NCBI GenBank assembly: GCA_964411425.1 | Contig: CAYPKW010000017.1 | Coordinates: forward strand, 1 to 45,307 | DNA: 45,307 nt | DNA from: CAYPKW01 sp964411425 | GTDB taxonomy: Bacteria > Pseudomonadota > Alphaproteobacteria > Dongiales > Dongiaceae | Direction of reading: 5' to 3' | Shown here: positions 24,722-31,860 of the stretch, piece by piece | How positions within the stretch are numbered: the stretch's first letter is position 1 | Layout of the letters: the number at the start of each line of letters is the position of its first letter | Notes under the pieces: model-generated | What the model saw: only the letters and a program-made list of their open reading frames with translations | Databases searched by the model: none | What the model was told of the DNA's origin: nothing | Made by a program: the position numbers and the translations under genes

Positions 24722-25167
24722 GGCGTCCACTGGCCGCGAAGCGCGTCAAGCAACCGGCCCCTCGCCTCGGCGGTGAGCTCGGTCGCGCCGGCGAGCTCGG
24801 GCGCCTGCGGCCAGCCGGCATCCACGAACATGGCGCCGGCGAACTCGCGGTCGCGGGCATAACGCGGCAGAACGTGGAAATGCACCTCGCGGTCCACCAT
24901 CATCAGCATGAGATAGTTGATCCTGTCGTAGGCGAAGACGCGGGCCAGCGTCGCCTCGATGCTGCCGACGATCTTCCCCAGCTCGCCGAAGGCGGCGGCG
25001 CTCACCTGGCCGAAGGCCGTCGCCGGCTCCCGGCAGGCCAGCACCAGCGCGCCCAGCGTCGCCTGCCGCGGCCGCAGCAGCACCACCCAGCGGTCATATT
25101 CGGCGACCAGCGTATCGGGGTAGCCGAACTTGCGCATCGTGTCGTTGACCAGGGGGGCCTCGATCAT
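24718..25167 (-). CDS. HIT family hydrolase/transferase
   Basis: 149 aa histidine-triad protein that acts on nucleoside phosphate conjugates. The C-terminal active-site strand reads MMVDREVHFHVLPRYARD (about 90-107), with His-x-His followed by Leu where the third triad histidine of classical HIT proteins stands; this is usual for one bacterial subgroup. An upstream WVVLLRPRQATLGALVLACR strand forms the nucleotide pocket. Start 25167 overlaps the upstream phosphoesterase as ATGA. With two nucleotidyltransferases nearby it could handle an NDP- or AMP-linked intermediate. Confidence 0.88.
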   Translation of the reverse strand: MIEAPLVNDTMRKFGYPDTLVAEYDRWVVLLRPRQATLGALVLACREPATAFGQVSAAAFGELGKIVGSIEATLARVFAYDRINYLMLMMVDREVHFHVLPRYARDREFAGAMFVDAGWPQAPELAGATELTAEARGRLLDALRGQWTP

Positions 25168-26117
25168 GGCGGCGTACCGCCGTTGCGCCGGCCGCCGGGG
25201 ACCATCAGCACGAAACGGCCCTCGGTGGCGAAGCGATCGAGATCGCGGGTGACGCCGCGCACTTCCACCTGCACGCGCCAGTCGGCGCCGTCGCGCTCGA
25301 TGCGATAGAGATGATAGCGCGCGTGGTCCTTGCCAGGGTGCGGCCGGGCCGACGCCGATGGCACCGAGATCGCCGGCGCGTGGCCGCTCGGGGTCGCCAG
25401 CTTCTCGACGGCCGAGACATGGCTGTGACCGAACAGCACCATCTCGCAGCCGACACGGGCGATCGTCGCGCGGAACAGGGCGGCATCGAGCAGCTGCTTG
25501 CGCCGGCTCGCCTTGCCGGGCAGCGGCGGATGGTGGATGAGCACCACGCGGAACAGGCCGCGTCCGTCGAGCGCGGCGAGCCGGTCGGAAAGCGCGGCAA
25601 GCTGCTCCTCGCCGATCATGCCGGCGGCGCTATGGAGCGGCATCGGGCGGGCGGTCGAGACGCCGACCAGCGCCACCGGCCCGCGCAGCCTGACGAAGGG
25701 AAAGTCGCCGGCCGAGCGCACCGGCGTCTCAGCGCCGTCGAGTCCGTTGCCGACGCCGGTCATGTTGGCCTGCCAGAGGGCCCAGGATTCGGCCCACGAC
25801 ACCGGCACATAGGCGTCGTGGTTGCCGGGGATCGCCGTGACCGCCGCCGGGTCGCCCAGCGCGCCCAGCCAGCGTGCCGCGCGGGCGAATTCCCGCGGCA
25901 ACGAGATGTTGGTGATGTCGCCCGTGACCGCGATGTGGTCGGGCCGCTGGCGCCGCAGGTCATCCGTCAATGCCGGCAGCACCGGCCCGTCATGGATCGG
26001 CCGCCGCCGGAACGTCCAGGACAGATAGCCGAGGCAGCGCTTGCCGAGCAGCTCCGAGACGGTGGGCACCGGCATTTGCCCAAGATGCGGGTCCGACAGA
26101 TGGGCGAGGGTGAACAT
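25164..26117 (-). CDS. Metallophosphoesterase (calcineurin-like)
   Basis: 317 aa two-metal phosphoesterase. Motifs in order: HLSDPHLG (about 6-13, D-x-H), AVTGDITNIS (about 60, G-D), IPGNHDAYV (about 88, G-N-H-D/E), VLIHHPP (about 190) and LFGHSHVSA (about 228, G-H-x-H). The start at 26117 (MFTLAHLSD) is fixed by homology to the first motif; the long upstream open frame is antisense of the next gene. It heads the minus-strand run with HIT, lptF and lptG and is divergent from the CDP-alcohol transferase with 101 bases between. Members cleave cAMP, UDP-diacylglucosamine or other phosphodiesters; here a phospholipid or nucleotide-linked lipid is a reasonable guess. Confidence 0.9.
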   Translation of the reverse strand: MFTLAHLSDPHLGQMPVPTVSELLGKRCLGYLSWTFRRRPIHDGPVLPALTDDLRRQRPDHIAVTGDITNISLPREFARAARWLGALGDPAAVTAIPGNHDAYVPVSWAESWALWQANMTGVGNGLDGAETPVRSAGDFPFVRLRGPVALVGVSTARPMPLHSAAGMIGEEQLAALSDRLAALDGRGLFRVVLIHHPPLPGKASRRKQLLDAALFRATIARVGCEMVLFGHSHVSAVEKLATPSGHAPAISVPSASARPHPGKDHARYHLYRIERDGADWRVQVEVRGVTRDLDRFATEGRFVLMVPGGRRNGGTPP

Positions 26118-26218
26118 TTTGCTTTTAACAGGGAACGGGCGACGATATATGCGGTCGTTCTTGTCGCGGAACCCGGCGCGGGTCAAGGTTTCTTTGGTTT
26201 TTCGGGGAGTGGGCGCGC
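26118..26218. promoter_or_regulatory. Divergent promoter region
   Basis: 101 bases between the starts of the phosphoesterase (minus) and the CDP-alcohol transferase (plus), so at least two promoters must lie here. It is the AT-richer part of the area (GCTTTTAAC, GATATATG, TTTCTTTGGTTTTTC). A GGGGAG ribosome site precedes 26219. I can name no convincing -35/-10 pair or operator. Confidence 0.4.
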
Positions 26219-27433
26219 ATGAAGGGCCGGCAGCGATGGACGGCGCCGCGGCGGGAATCGGAACGCGGCCGGGATCGGCCGGCGGCGAAGTTGATCGGGC
26301 GTTGCGACAGGAGATTGTGGGGACTGACGCAGGAGGAGCGCTGGCGGCGCTGCCTCGAACGGGCCGGGGCGGGCGACCTAGCGGGCGACGCGGAGCCGTT
26401 GCCGGATCGGGGTACCGTGGTGCTGGCGCGTGCCGATTACGTGATCCAGGATAGCCTGGCCAAGGCGCTGGTGGAGGCCAGCGACACCATTCTCGCGGAC
26501 CGCGCCGGCGCGAGCCAGCGCCCGGTGGCGGCCCATGTCTCGGCGGCGCGCGCCGGCGAGGTGGCCCTGCTGTTGCGCGACGCCAGCTTCGCCGCCGGAG
26601 ACCGGCGAACCGCCGGCCTTTCGGTGCTCGGGCCGGACGAGCTCGGCTCGTCCTATCACCACGCGCTGCGCAAGCGGGCGGCGCCCTACGTGCTGAACCT
26701 CGCCGAGCTGTCACCAGCGGCGATCGAACGCCGCATGTTCGCGGGCGCCTACAAGGGGGTGACCGATTTCATCACCAAGTGGCTGTGGCCGCTGCCCGCC
26801 CGCTGGGTGACCGGCTGGGCGGCGAGGTCGGGCGTCTCCGCCAACGCCGTGACCTGGGTCAGCCTTGCGTTCGTGCTGCTGGCGTTGTGGGGCTTCGCGG
26901 TCGGCGACTTCCAGCTCGGTCTCGTCTCGGCTTGGATCATGACGTTCCTCGACACGGTGGACGGCAAGCTGGCGCGGGTGACGCTCACCTCCAGCAAGCT
27001 GGGCGACGTGCTGGATCACGGCATCGACCTCGTGCATCCGCCGCTCTGGTACGCCGCCTGGCGGCATGGCGCCGCGGCGACGGCAGCCGTGCCGTCGACA
27101 GTCATGGATGCGGCGCTGTGGGCGGTCGTCGGCGGATACCTGGCCGGCCGCCTGATCGAGGGCCTGTTCATTTGGCGGTTCGGCATCGAAATACACGCCT
27201 GGCGCCCGATCGACTCCTGGTTCCGCTTGTTCACCGCCCGGCGCAATTCGAACCTCGTGCTGCTCACCCTCGGCGCCGCGATCGGCCGGCCGGATTTGGG
27301 TTTTCTCGCCGTGGCCGCGTGGACGGTGCTGTCGTTGGCGTTCCACGGCGTCCGCCTGGCGCAGGCGGGTGTCATGAGGGCGCGTGGCTCGTCGCCGCGA
27401 TCCTGGCTGGCGGAGCCGTCGGGCGCTCCGTGA
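26219..27433 (+). CDS. CDP-alcohol phosphotransferase with N-terminal extension
   Basis: 404 aa. Residues about 172-390 form the membrane domain. Its signature D-x2-DG-x2-AR-x8-G-x3-D-x3-D is complete in FLDTVDGKLARVTLTSSK followed by LGDVLDHGID (about 241-265). Residues 60-160 (VVLARADYVIQDSLAKALVE, then AELSPAAIERRMFAGAYKGV) resemble a degraded nucleotidyltransferase-type domain, as in bifunctional inositol-phosphate cytidylyltransferase/DIPP synthases, but the nucleotide loop is missing. The transferase would join a CDP-activated lipid and an alcohol (or CDP-alcohol and a lipid acceptor). First of a tight three-gene operon with a lipid kinase and a Tam41-like enzyme. Confidence 0.88.
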   Translation: MKGRQRWTAPRRESERGRDRPAAKLIGRCDRRLWGLTQEERWRRCLERAGAGDLAGDAEPLPDRGTVVLARADYVIQDSLAKALVEASDTILADRAGASQRPVAAHVSAARAGEVALLLRDASFAAGDRRTAGLSVLGPDELGSSYHHALRKRAAPYVLNLAELSPAAIERRMFAGAYKGVTDFITKWLWPLPARWVTGWAARSGVSANAVTWVSLAFVLLALWGFAVGDFQLGLVSAWIMTFLDTVDGKLARVTLTSSKLGDVLDHGIDLVHPPLWYAAWRHGAAATAAVPSTVMDAALWAVVGGYLAGRLIEGLFIWRFGIEIHAWRPIDSWFRLFTARRNSNLVLLTLGAAIGRPDLGFLAVAAWTVLSLAFHGVRLAQAGVMRARGSSPRSWLAEPSGAP

Positions 27434-28395
27434 TGCACATAGGCGTCGTCAGCAACCCGCGCAGTCGCCGGAACCGGGACGGCATGGATGCATTGCGCGC
27501 CGTGCTGGCACGATCCGCCGACGTTGCGCACGTCGAATTGGACGGAGTCCAGCAGTTGCCCGAGGCGCTGCGCGACCTCGCTCGTCGCGACGTGGAGCTC
27601 ATCGTGGTCAACGGCGGCGACGGCACCGTGCACTCCCTGTTGACGGCGCTGTTCAACGGCGGCGCGTTCGAGCGCCTGCCCGCGCTTGCCGTTTTGCCAA
27701 GCGGCAACGCCAATCTGATTGCCGCCGATGTCGGCCTGCCGGGCGGGCGCCCTGGGGCGCTCGAGGCGCTGCTGGCGCGGGCTCGGACCGGCGATGGGTT
27801 GAGGCGCCTCGGGCGGCCGGTCCTGTCGGTGGACGCCGGCCTCGGACGGTCACCCATGTACGGCATGTTTCTCGGCACCGGGGCGTTCCATCGCACCGCT
27901 CTCCTCGCCCGCCGGCGCATTCATCCGACCGGAGCCCACAGGTCGTTGGCGATCGCGCTGGCGCTCGGCGTATTCGCAGGCAACATGCTGTGGCGCCGAG
28001 GCGGTCCCGATGCGCTCTATCAGGGCCAGCGCATTTCGATCGCGCTCGACGAGGCGCCGGCCCGGGAGGGCAGCTATCTCGGCCTCCTGGCGACCACGCT
28101 CGAGCGTCTCGTCCTGGGCCTGATGCCGTTCTGGGGCGACGGGGCGGGGGGCGTGCGATACACCTTTCTGCCGTTTCCGCCGGGCCGGTTCGCGCGGGCG
28201 GCGCTGCCCGTCCTCCGCGGCAGGCCGCGGCCGTGGATGAGCGGGCTGGGCTATGCGAGCGGCCGGGCGAACGAGGTCGCGTTCGCTCTCGATGGCGCGG
28301 TCGTGCTCGACGGCGAGATGTTTCACGCGGAGCCGGGCGTACCGGTCCGCGTGCGCGCGGATCGTCGCATTGACTTCGTGACGCTGGCGCGATGA
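27433..28395 (+). CDS. DAGK-family lipid kinase, candidate ceramide kinase
   Basis: 320 aa diacylglycerol-kinase-catalytic-domain protein. ATP-binding GGDGT is in VVNGGDGTVHSLLTAL (about 58-73), followed by LAVLPSGNANLIAADVGLPG (about 86-105), where the metal-coordinating motif normally is P-x-GT-x-N-D; here it reads PSGNANLIA, a small variation. N-terminal NPRSRRNRDG fits the family. Start ATG 27433 overlaps the previous stop (TGATG). Family members phosphorylate diacylglycerol, sphingosine or ceramide. As I recall, a gene at this position in the Caulobacter sphingolipid cluster (CpgB) was characterised as a ceramide kinase; whether this is its orthologue needs comparison. Confidence 0.85.
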   Translation: MHIGVVSNPRSRRNRDGMDALRAVLARSADVAHVELDGVQQLPEALRDLARRDVELIVVNGGDGTVHSLLTALFNGGAFERLPALAVLPSGNANLIAADVGLPGGRPGALEALLARARTGDGLRRLGRPVLSVDAGLGRSPMYGMFLGTGAFHRTALLARRRIHPTGAHRSLAIALALGVFAGNMLWRRGGPDALYQGQRISIALDEAPAREGSYLGLLATTLERLVLGLMPFWGDGAGGVRYTFLPFPPGRFARAALPVLRGRPRPWMSGLGYASGRANEVAFALDGAVVLDGEMFHAEPGVPVRVRADRRIDFVTLAR

Positions 28396-29312
28396 CCGCC
28401 GTCGAACAGGCGCGCCGCGACCTGGCAGCGGTCATCGGCGCGGAAATCGCCCGGCCGGTTCCGGCGTCGGTGCGCGAGGTGGCCGAGCAAATGCTGCGCC
28501 GGCACCCGGGGTCGATCCAGGCGATCGTATACTACGGTTCGTGTCTGAGGCGGGGAAGCGATCCCGCTCCCGAATCCGTGCTTGACCTCTACCTGCTGGT
28601 GGATCGCTACCGCGGCGTCTATGCGAACCCGCTGGCCGCGCTCGCCAACTTGTTGCTGCCGCCGAACGTGTTCTTCGCGGAAGCGCCATGGCGGGGCCGC
28701 CGTCTGGCGGTCAAGTACGCCATCATCTCGCTCGACGCGTTTCGGCGCGGCTGCTCCCGGCGCAGCCTGCATCCGCGCCTGTGGGCGCGCTTCGCGCAGC
28801 CGGTGCGGCTTGTCTACTGCCGCGACGATGCTGCGCGCGGCGCGGTTGAATCGGCCCTCGTCGAGGCCCTTGTCACCGCGGCGGCGGCCACGGCGGGGCT
28901 CGTCGGCGAGAGATGTTCGGCCGCCGACTTGTGGACCCGCGCCTTTCGCGAGAGCTATCGGACCGAGCTGCGCGCGGAAGGCCCCGGACGCGCGGTCGAG
29001 CTCTACGCCGCCGGCCGGGAGTTCTATGAGCGGACGACGGCCCTGGCGCTCGCCGCCGCCGTAGGGGCCAGGACGCCGCTCCGTTGGGCCCAGTCGCTCT
29101 GGGCGCTGCGTCGCCTCGTGGGCAAGCCGATGAACCTGCTCCGACTGATCAAGGCCGCGTTCACCTTCGAGGGCGGGCAGGGCTACATTCTTTGGAAGGT
29201 CAGGCGCCACTCGGGCGTCGCCGTGACGCCGACGCCATGGCAGCGGCGCCACCCGCTGCTATCGGCGCCCTGGATCGCCTGGCGGCTCTATCGGCTCGGC
29301 GCGTTCAGATAA
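28392..29312 (+). CDS. Tam41-like phosphatidate cytidylyltransferase-type protein
   Basis: 306 aa. It looks like the mitochondrial CDP-diacylglycerol synthase Tam41 family (nucleotidyltransferase fold), not the multi-helix CdsA. Landmarks: AIVYYGSCLRRGSD (about 44-57, the YGS nucleotide motif), VLDLYLLVDRYRGVYANPLA (about 63-82, the two metal acids with YR-x-N), AVKYAIISLDAFRRG (about 105-119) and LWARFAQPVRLVYC (about 128-141, the GR-x-x-KPV position, with AQ in place of the usual Arg-x-x-Lys-Pro). ATGA overlap with the kinase stop. It would convert a lipid monophosphate and CTP into a CDP-lipid. After the kinase, ceramide-1-phosphate is an attractive substrate. Recognition is by eye. Confidence 0.75.
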   Translation: MTAVEQARRDLAAVIGAEIARPVPASVREVAEQMLRRHPGSIQAIVYYGSCLRRGSDPAPESVLDLYLLVDRYRGVYANPLAALANLLLPPNVFFAEAPWRGRRLAVKYAIISLDAFRRGCSRRSLHPRLWARFAQPVRLVYCRDDAARGAVESALVEALVTAAAATAGLVGERCSAADLWTRAFRESYRTELRAEGPGRAVELYAAGREFYERTTALALAAAVGARTPLRWAQSLWALRRLVGKPMNLLRLIKAAFTFEGGQGYILWKVRRHSGVAVTPTPWQRRHPLLSAPWIAWRLYRLGAFR

Positions 29313-29319
29313 GCCGCAC

Positions 29320-30531
29320 TCAGGCGACCGCCGCGGGCGCCTCCAGCAGGTCCATCTGGTACGCGATCGCGGTCAGCGTCTCGATCACGGTCTCGAGTTG
29401 CCGGCGGTCGTGCGCGGCGCACACGCTGCAACGGAGCAGCGCCGTGCCGTTGGGCGTGGCCGGCGGCAGCATGAGGTTGACATAGACCCCGGCCTCGAGC
29501 AGCGCATGCCACACCTGCGCCGCCAAGTGCGCGCTCGGCAGATGGACCGAAACCACCGGACCCTTCTGCGGACCCAAATGGAAGCCGCGCCGCTGCAGGC
29601 CGTCATACAGCAGATTGACGTTGGCCCACAGCCGGGTGCGCAATTCCGGCCTGGCGGCGATGGTCCTCAAGGCCGCCGTCACCGAGGCGACGATGGATGG
29701 CGGCAGCGAGGCGGTGAACATGTACGGCCGGCTCACCACGCGCATGATCTCGAAATCAGGGATATCCGACACGCAGAATCCGCCGATCGCTCCCAGGCTC
29801 TTGCTGAATGTGCCGACGATGAAATCGACATCCGCCTCGAGGCCCGTCGCCTCCGCGAGACCGCGTCCCGTGCGGCCGAGCACGCCCATCGAATGCGCCT
29901 CGTCCAGGATGAGATATGCGCCGTGCCGGCGCTTCACCGCGACGAAATCCGCCAGCGGCGCCTGGTCGCCCAGCATGCTGTAGATGCCTTCGGTGACGAC
30001 GATCTTGTTGCCGGGCTTGTCGGCCAACCGCTGCAGGCGCCGGTCGAGGTCGGCCGCATCGTTGTGCTTGAAACGGATGACGGTCGCCAGGCCCAGCCGG
30101 GACGCGTCGTAGATGCTGGCGTGGCAGTCGGCGTCGAGCAGCAGATAGTCGTCTGGGCCGGCCACCGTCGAGATCACGCCCAGATTCGCCTGGTAGCCGG
30201 TGGTGAACACCATGCAATGGCGGCGGCCGAAATATTCGGCCAGCGCCGCCTCCAGTCGCTGGTGCCCCGCATAGCTGCCATTGGCCACGCGCGAGCCCGT
30301 CGTGCCCGTGCCATGATCCCTGGTGGCGTCCGCGGCGGCATCGACGCAAGCCTGTTCGAAAGTGAGCCCGAGGTAGTTGTTGGTGCCCACGAGCACGGTG
30401 TAGCGGCCCTCGATGACCGCCTCGGTCGGCGACAGGACTTGGTCTATCCTGACGGCGAACGGATCGGCGCCGCAGGACCTGACGACCTCGCACGTCTCCC
30501 GCTGCTGGCGATACCGGTCGAAAATCCCCAT
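29320..30531 (-). CDS. spt: Serine palmitoyltransferase (alpha-oxoamine synthase)
   Basis: 403 aa PLP enzyme condensing L-serine with an acyl thioester to 3-ketosphinganine, the first step of sphingolipid synthesis. The start at 30531 follows GGGAGGGG. Features: TNNYLGLTFEQAC (about 50), DHGTGTTGSRVANGSYAGH (about 72-90), LILDEAHSMGVLG (about 210) and the PLP lysine in GTFSKSLGAIGGF (about 242-254). The whole pattern fits bacterial SPT better than KAS-type BioF or KBL. The upstream acp gene ends two bases before its start, so the pair is cotranscribed, as in Caulobacter and Sphingomonas-type clusters. Soluble or peripheral homodimer. Confidence 0.95.
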   Translation of the reverse strand: MGIFDRYRQQRETCEVVRSCGADPFAVRIDQVLSPTEAVIEGRYTVLVGTNNYLGLTFEQACVDAAADATRDHGTGTTGSRVANGSYAGHQRLEAALAEYFGRRHCMVFTTGYQANLGVISTVAGPDDYLLLDADCHASIYDASRLGLATVIRFKHNDAADLDRRLQRLADKPGNKIVVTEGIYSMLGDQAPLADFVAVKRRHGAYLILDEAHSMGVLGRTGRGLAEATGLEADVDFIVGTFSKSLGAIGGFCVSDIPDFEIMRVVSRPYMFTASLPPSIVASVTAALRTIAARPELRTRLWANVNLLYDGLQRRGFHLGPQKGPVVSVHLPSAHLAAQVWHALLEAGVYVNLMLPPATPNGTALLRCSVCAAHDRRQLETVIETLTAIAYQMDLLEAPAAVA

Positions 30532-30533
30532 CC

Positions 30534-30791
30534 TCACCCCTCCCTCTTGATACGATCGACCGCCGCCGCAAGGTCGGCCACGGTCTGAATCTCGGGAACC
30601 AGATTGAGCGGTATGGAGATGTCGAACCGTTCCTCGAGTTGCATCATCAGGTCCATCACCGCCAGCGAATCGAGGTTGAGATCCCTCGCAATGTCGGTCT
30701 CGCGGCCGATCGCCCGGCCGTCCTTGCTGAACGGCTCGAGCAGCCGCGAGATTTCGCCGACCAGGTCTATTGTGTGGTGTTGGATCTGCAT
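30534..30791 (-). CDS. Acyl carrier protein dedicated to sphingolipid synthesis
   Basis: 85 aa ACP (start ATG 30791; the open frame continues upstream without need). The phosphopantetheine serine is in DLNLDSLAVMDLMMQLEERF (Ser about residue 42), followed by the acidic helix II. IPEIQTVADLAAAVDRI is the usual C-terminal helix. It presents the acyl chain to serine palmitoyltransferase, encoded two bases downstream, and is probably charged by the acyl-AMP ligase encoded at 31861-33621. A 19-base palindrome lies 92 bases upstream of the start. Confidence 0.95.
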   Translation of the reverse strand: MQIQHHTIDLVGEISRLLEPFSKDGRAIGRETDIARDLNLDSLAVMDLMMQLEERFDISIPLNLVPEIQTVADLAAAVDRIKREG

Positions 30792-30882
30792 CGACGCCCC
30801 CGCCACGCTGCCGCCGACGGCATGTGGCCCCCACTTCCCGAGTAAGTTGTCTTGGAGCTTGACGAAATCTGGAAATAACAAA

Positions 30883-30901
30883 TTGTAACAAAGTGTTACA
30901 A
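30883..30901. promoter_or_regulatory. Palindromic operator candidate
   Basis: TTGTAACA-AAG-TGTTACAA: two exact 8-base arms around three bases. It overlaps the last bases of the cerR-like gene and stands 92 bases before the acp start, in an AT-rich patch unlike its GC-rich surroundings. Such dyads are typical targets of TetR or other dimeric repressors. No terminator-type T run follows, so a terminator is unlikely. It could control acp-spt separately from the upstream genes. I found no second copy in this window. Confidence 0.6.
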
Positions 30902-31849
30902 ATCATGGAGCCAGCCGTTGCGGCGGTACCACGCCACGGTCGCCGCGAATCCCTCACGGGCTGGCAGCACCGGGCGCCAGCTCGTCCTCTCGATCAGGGC
31001 GCGATCCCGGCATAGCCAGTCGGAGTGCAGTATCTCCCGCACCTTGCCAGGCGAAAGCATGGCCGGCCGCCCGGTCGCGCGGGCGACGAGCGTGGCCGCC
31101 ATCGCCACGGCCGCGAGGGCGGCCCGCGGTACCGGTAGCGCGCGCGGGCGCCGCCCGAGGGCGGCGCCCGCGAGTTCGAACAGATCGCGCCACGAATAGC
31201 CGCCTGCTCCGTCGTCGAGCTCGAAAATGTCCGATTCGCCCGCCGGTTCCGCCAGCAGCGTCGCCACCGCCGCCGCCAGATCGCCGACGTGGATGAGCGA
31301 CACCCGGTTGGCGTCGCCGCCCAGCAGCGGTGCAAATCCCCTGGCGGCGCACTGGAACAGAGCGAGGCATTCGAGGTCGCCGGGTCCATAGACCACCGGG
31401 GGGCGCAGCGCGGCCCATGGCATCGTCCCGGCATGGGCGGCTAGGGCCTGCTCGCCGGCGCGCTTGCTGGCGGCATAATGCGAGAGCGCGGGCACGCGCG
31501 CGGCAAGCGACGAGATCAGGACGAAGTATGGCGGCGGGTGCCCTTGGGCGGCGGCGGCGGCGAGCGCCGCGGTGCCGGCCTCGTTGACGCGACGAAAGCC
31601 GCGGGCGTCGATGGCCTTGACGAGCCCGGCGCAATGCACCACCGCGCCGGCGCCCCGGACCAATTCCTGGATGCTGTCCGGGTCGTCCAGCGCGCCGATC
31701 ACGGCTTCGACGGTCCGGTCGGCGAATTCGGGGCGGACCGGCAGCCGGCGCGTAAGCACCCGCACCCGCCAGCCATCGGCGCACAGGCGCTCGACGATGT
31801 GGCTGCCGATGAAGCCAGTGCCGCCGGTGACGGCAACCGTGCGGCCCAT
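30896..31849 (-). CDS. NAD(P)-dependent epimerase/dehydratase-like reductase (CerR-like)
   Basis: 317 aa extended short-chain dehydrogenase. Nucleotide loop VAVTGGTGFIGSHIVERL (about 5-22), VVHCAGLVKAID (about 69-80), SSLAAR near 116 and the catalytic Tyr-x3-Lys as HYAASKRAG (about 124-132). In Caulobacter the ceramide-reducing step is attributed to an epimerase-like SDR (CerR) encoded next to spt and acp; position and type here are the same. It would reduce the 3-keto group of the sphingoid base or ketoceramide with NAD(P)H. Start at 31849, 11 bases after the ligase stop. Confidence 0.88.
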   Translation of the reverse strand: MGRTVAVTGGTGFIGSHIVERLCADGWRVRVLTRRLPVRPEFADRTVEAVIGALDDPDSIQELVRGAGAVVHCAGLVKAIDARGFRRVNEAGTAALAAAAAQGHPPPYFVLISSLAARVPALSHYAASKRAGEQALAAHAGTMPWAALRPPVVYGPGDLECLALFQCAARGFAPLLGGDANRVSLIHVGDLAAAVATLLAEPAGESDIFELDDGAGGYSWRDLFELAGAALGRRPRALPVPRAALAAVAMAATLVARATGRPAMLSPGKVREILHSDWLCRDRALIERTSWRPVLPAREGFAATVAWYRRNGWLHDL

Positions 31850-31860
31850 GCGGCCCGCGC

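Noticed and set aside
30883..30901. Reading the TTGTAACA dyad as a terminator
   Set aside because: The stem is AT-rich and weak, and no T run follows on either strand; an operator fits better.
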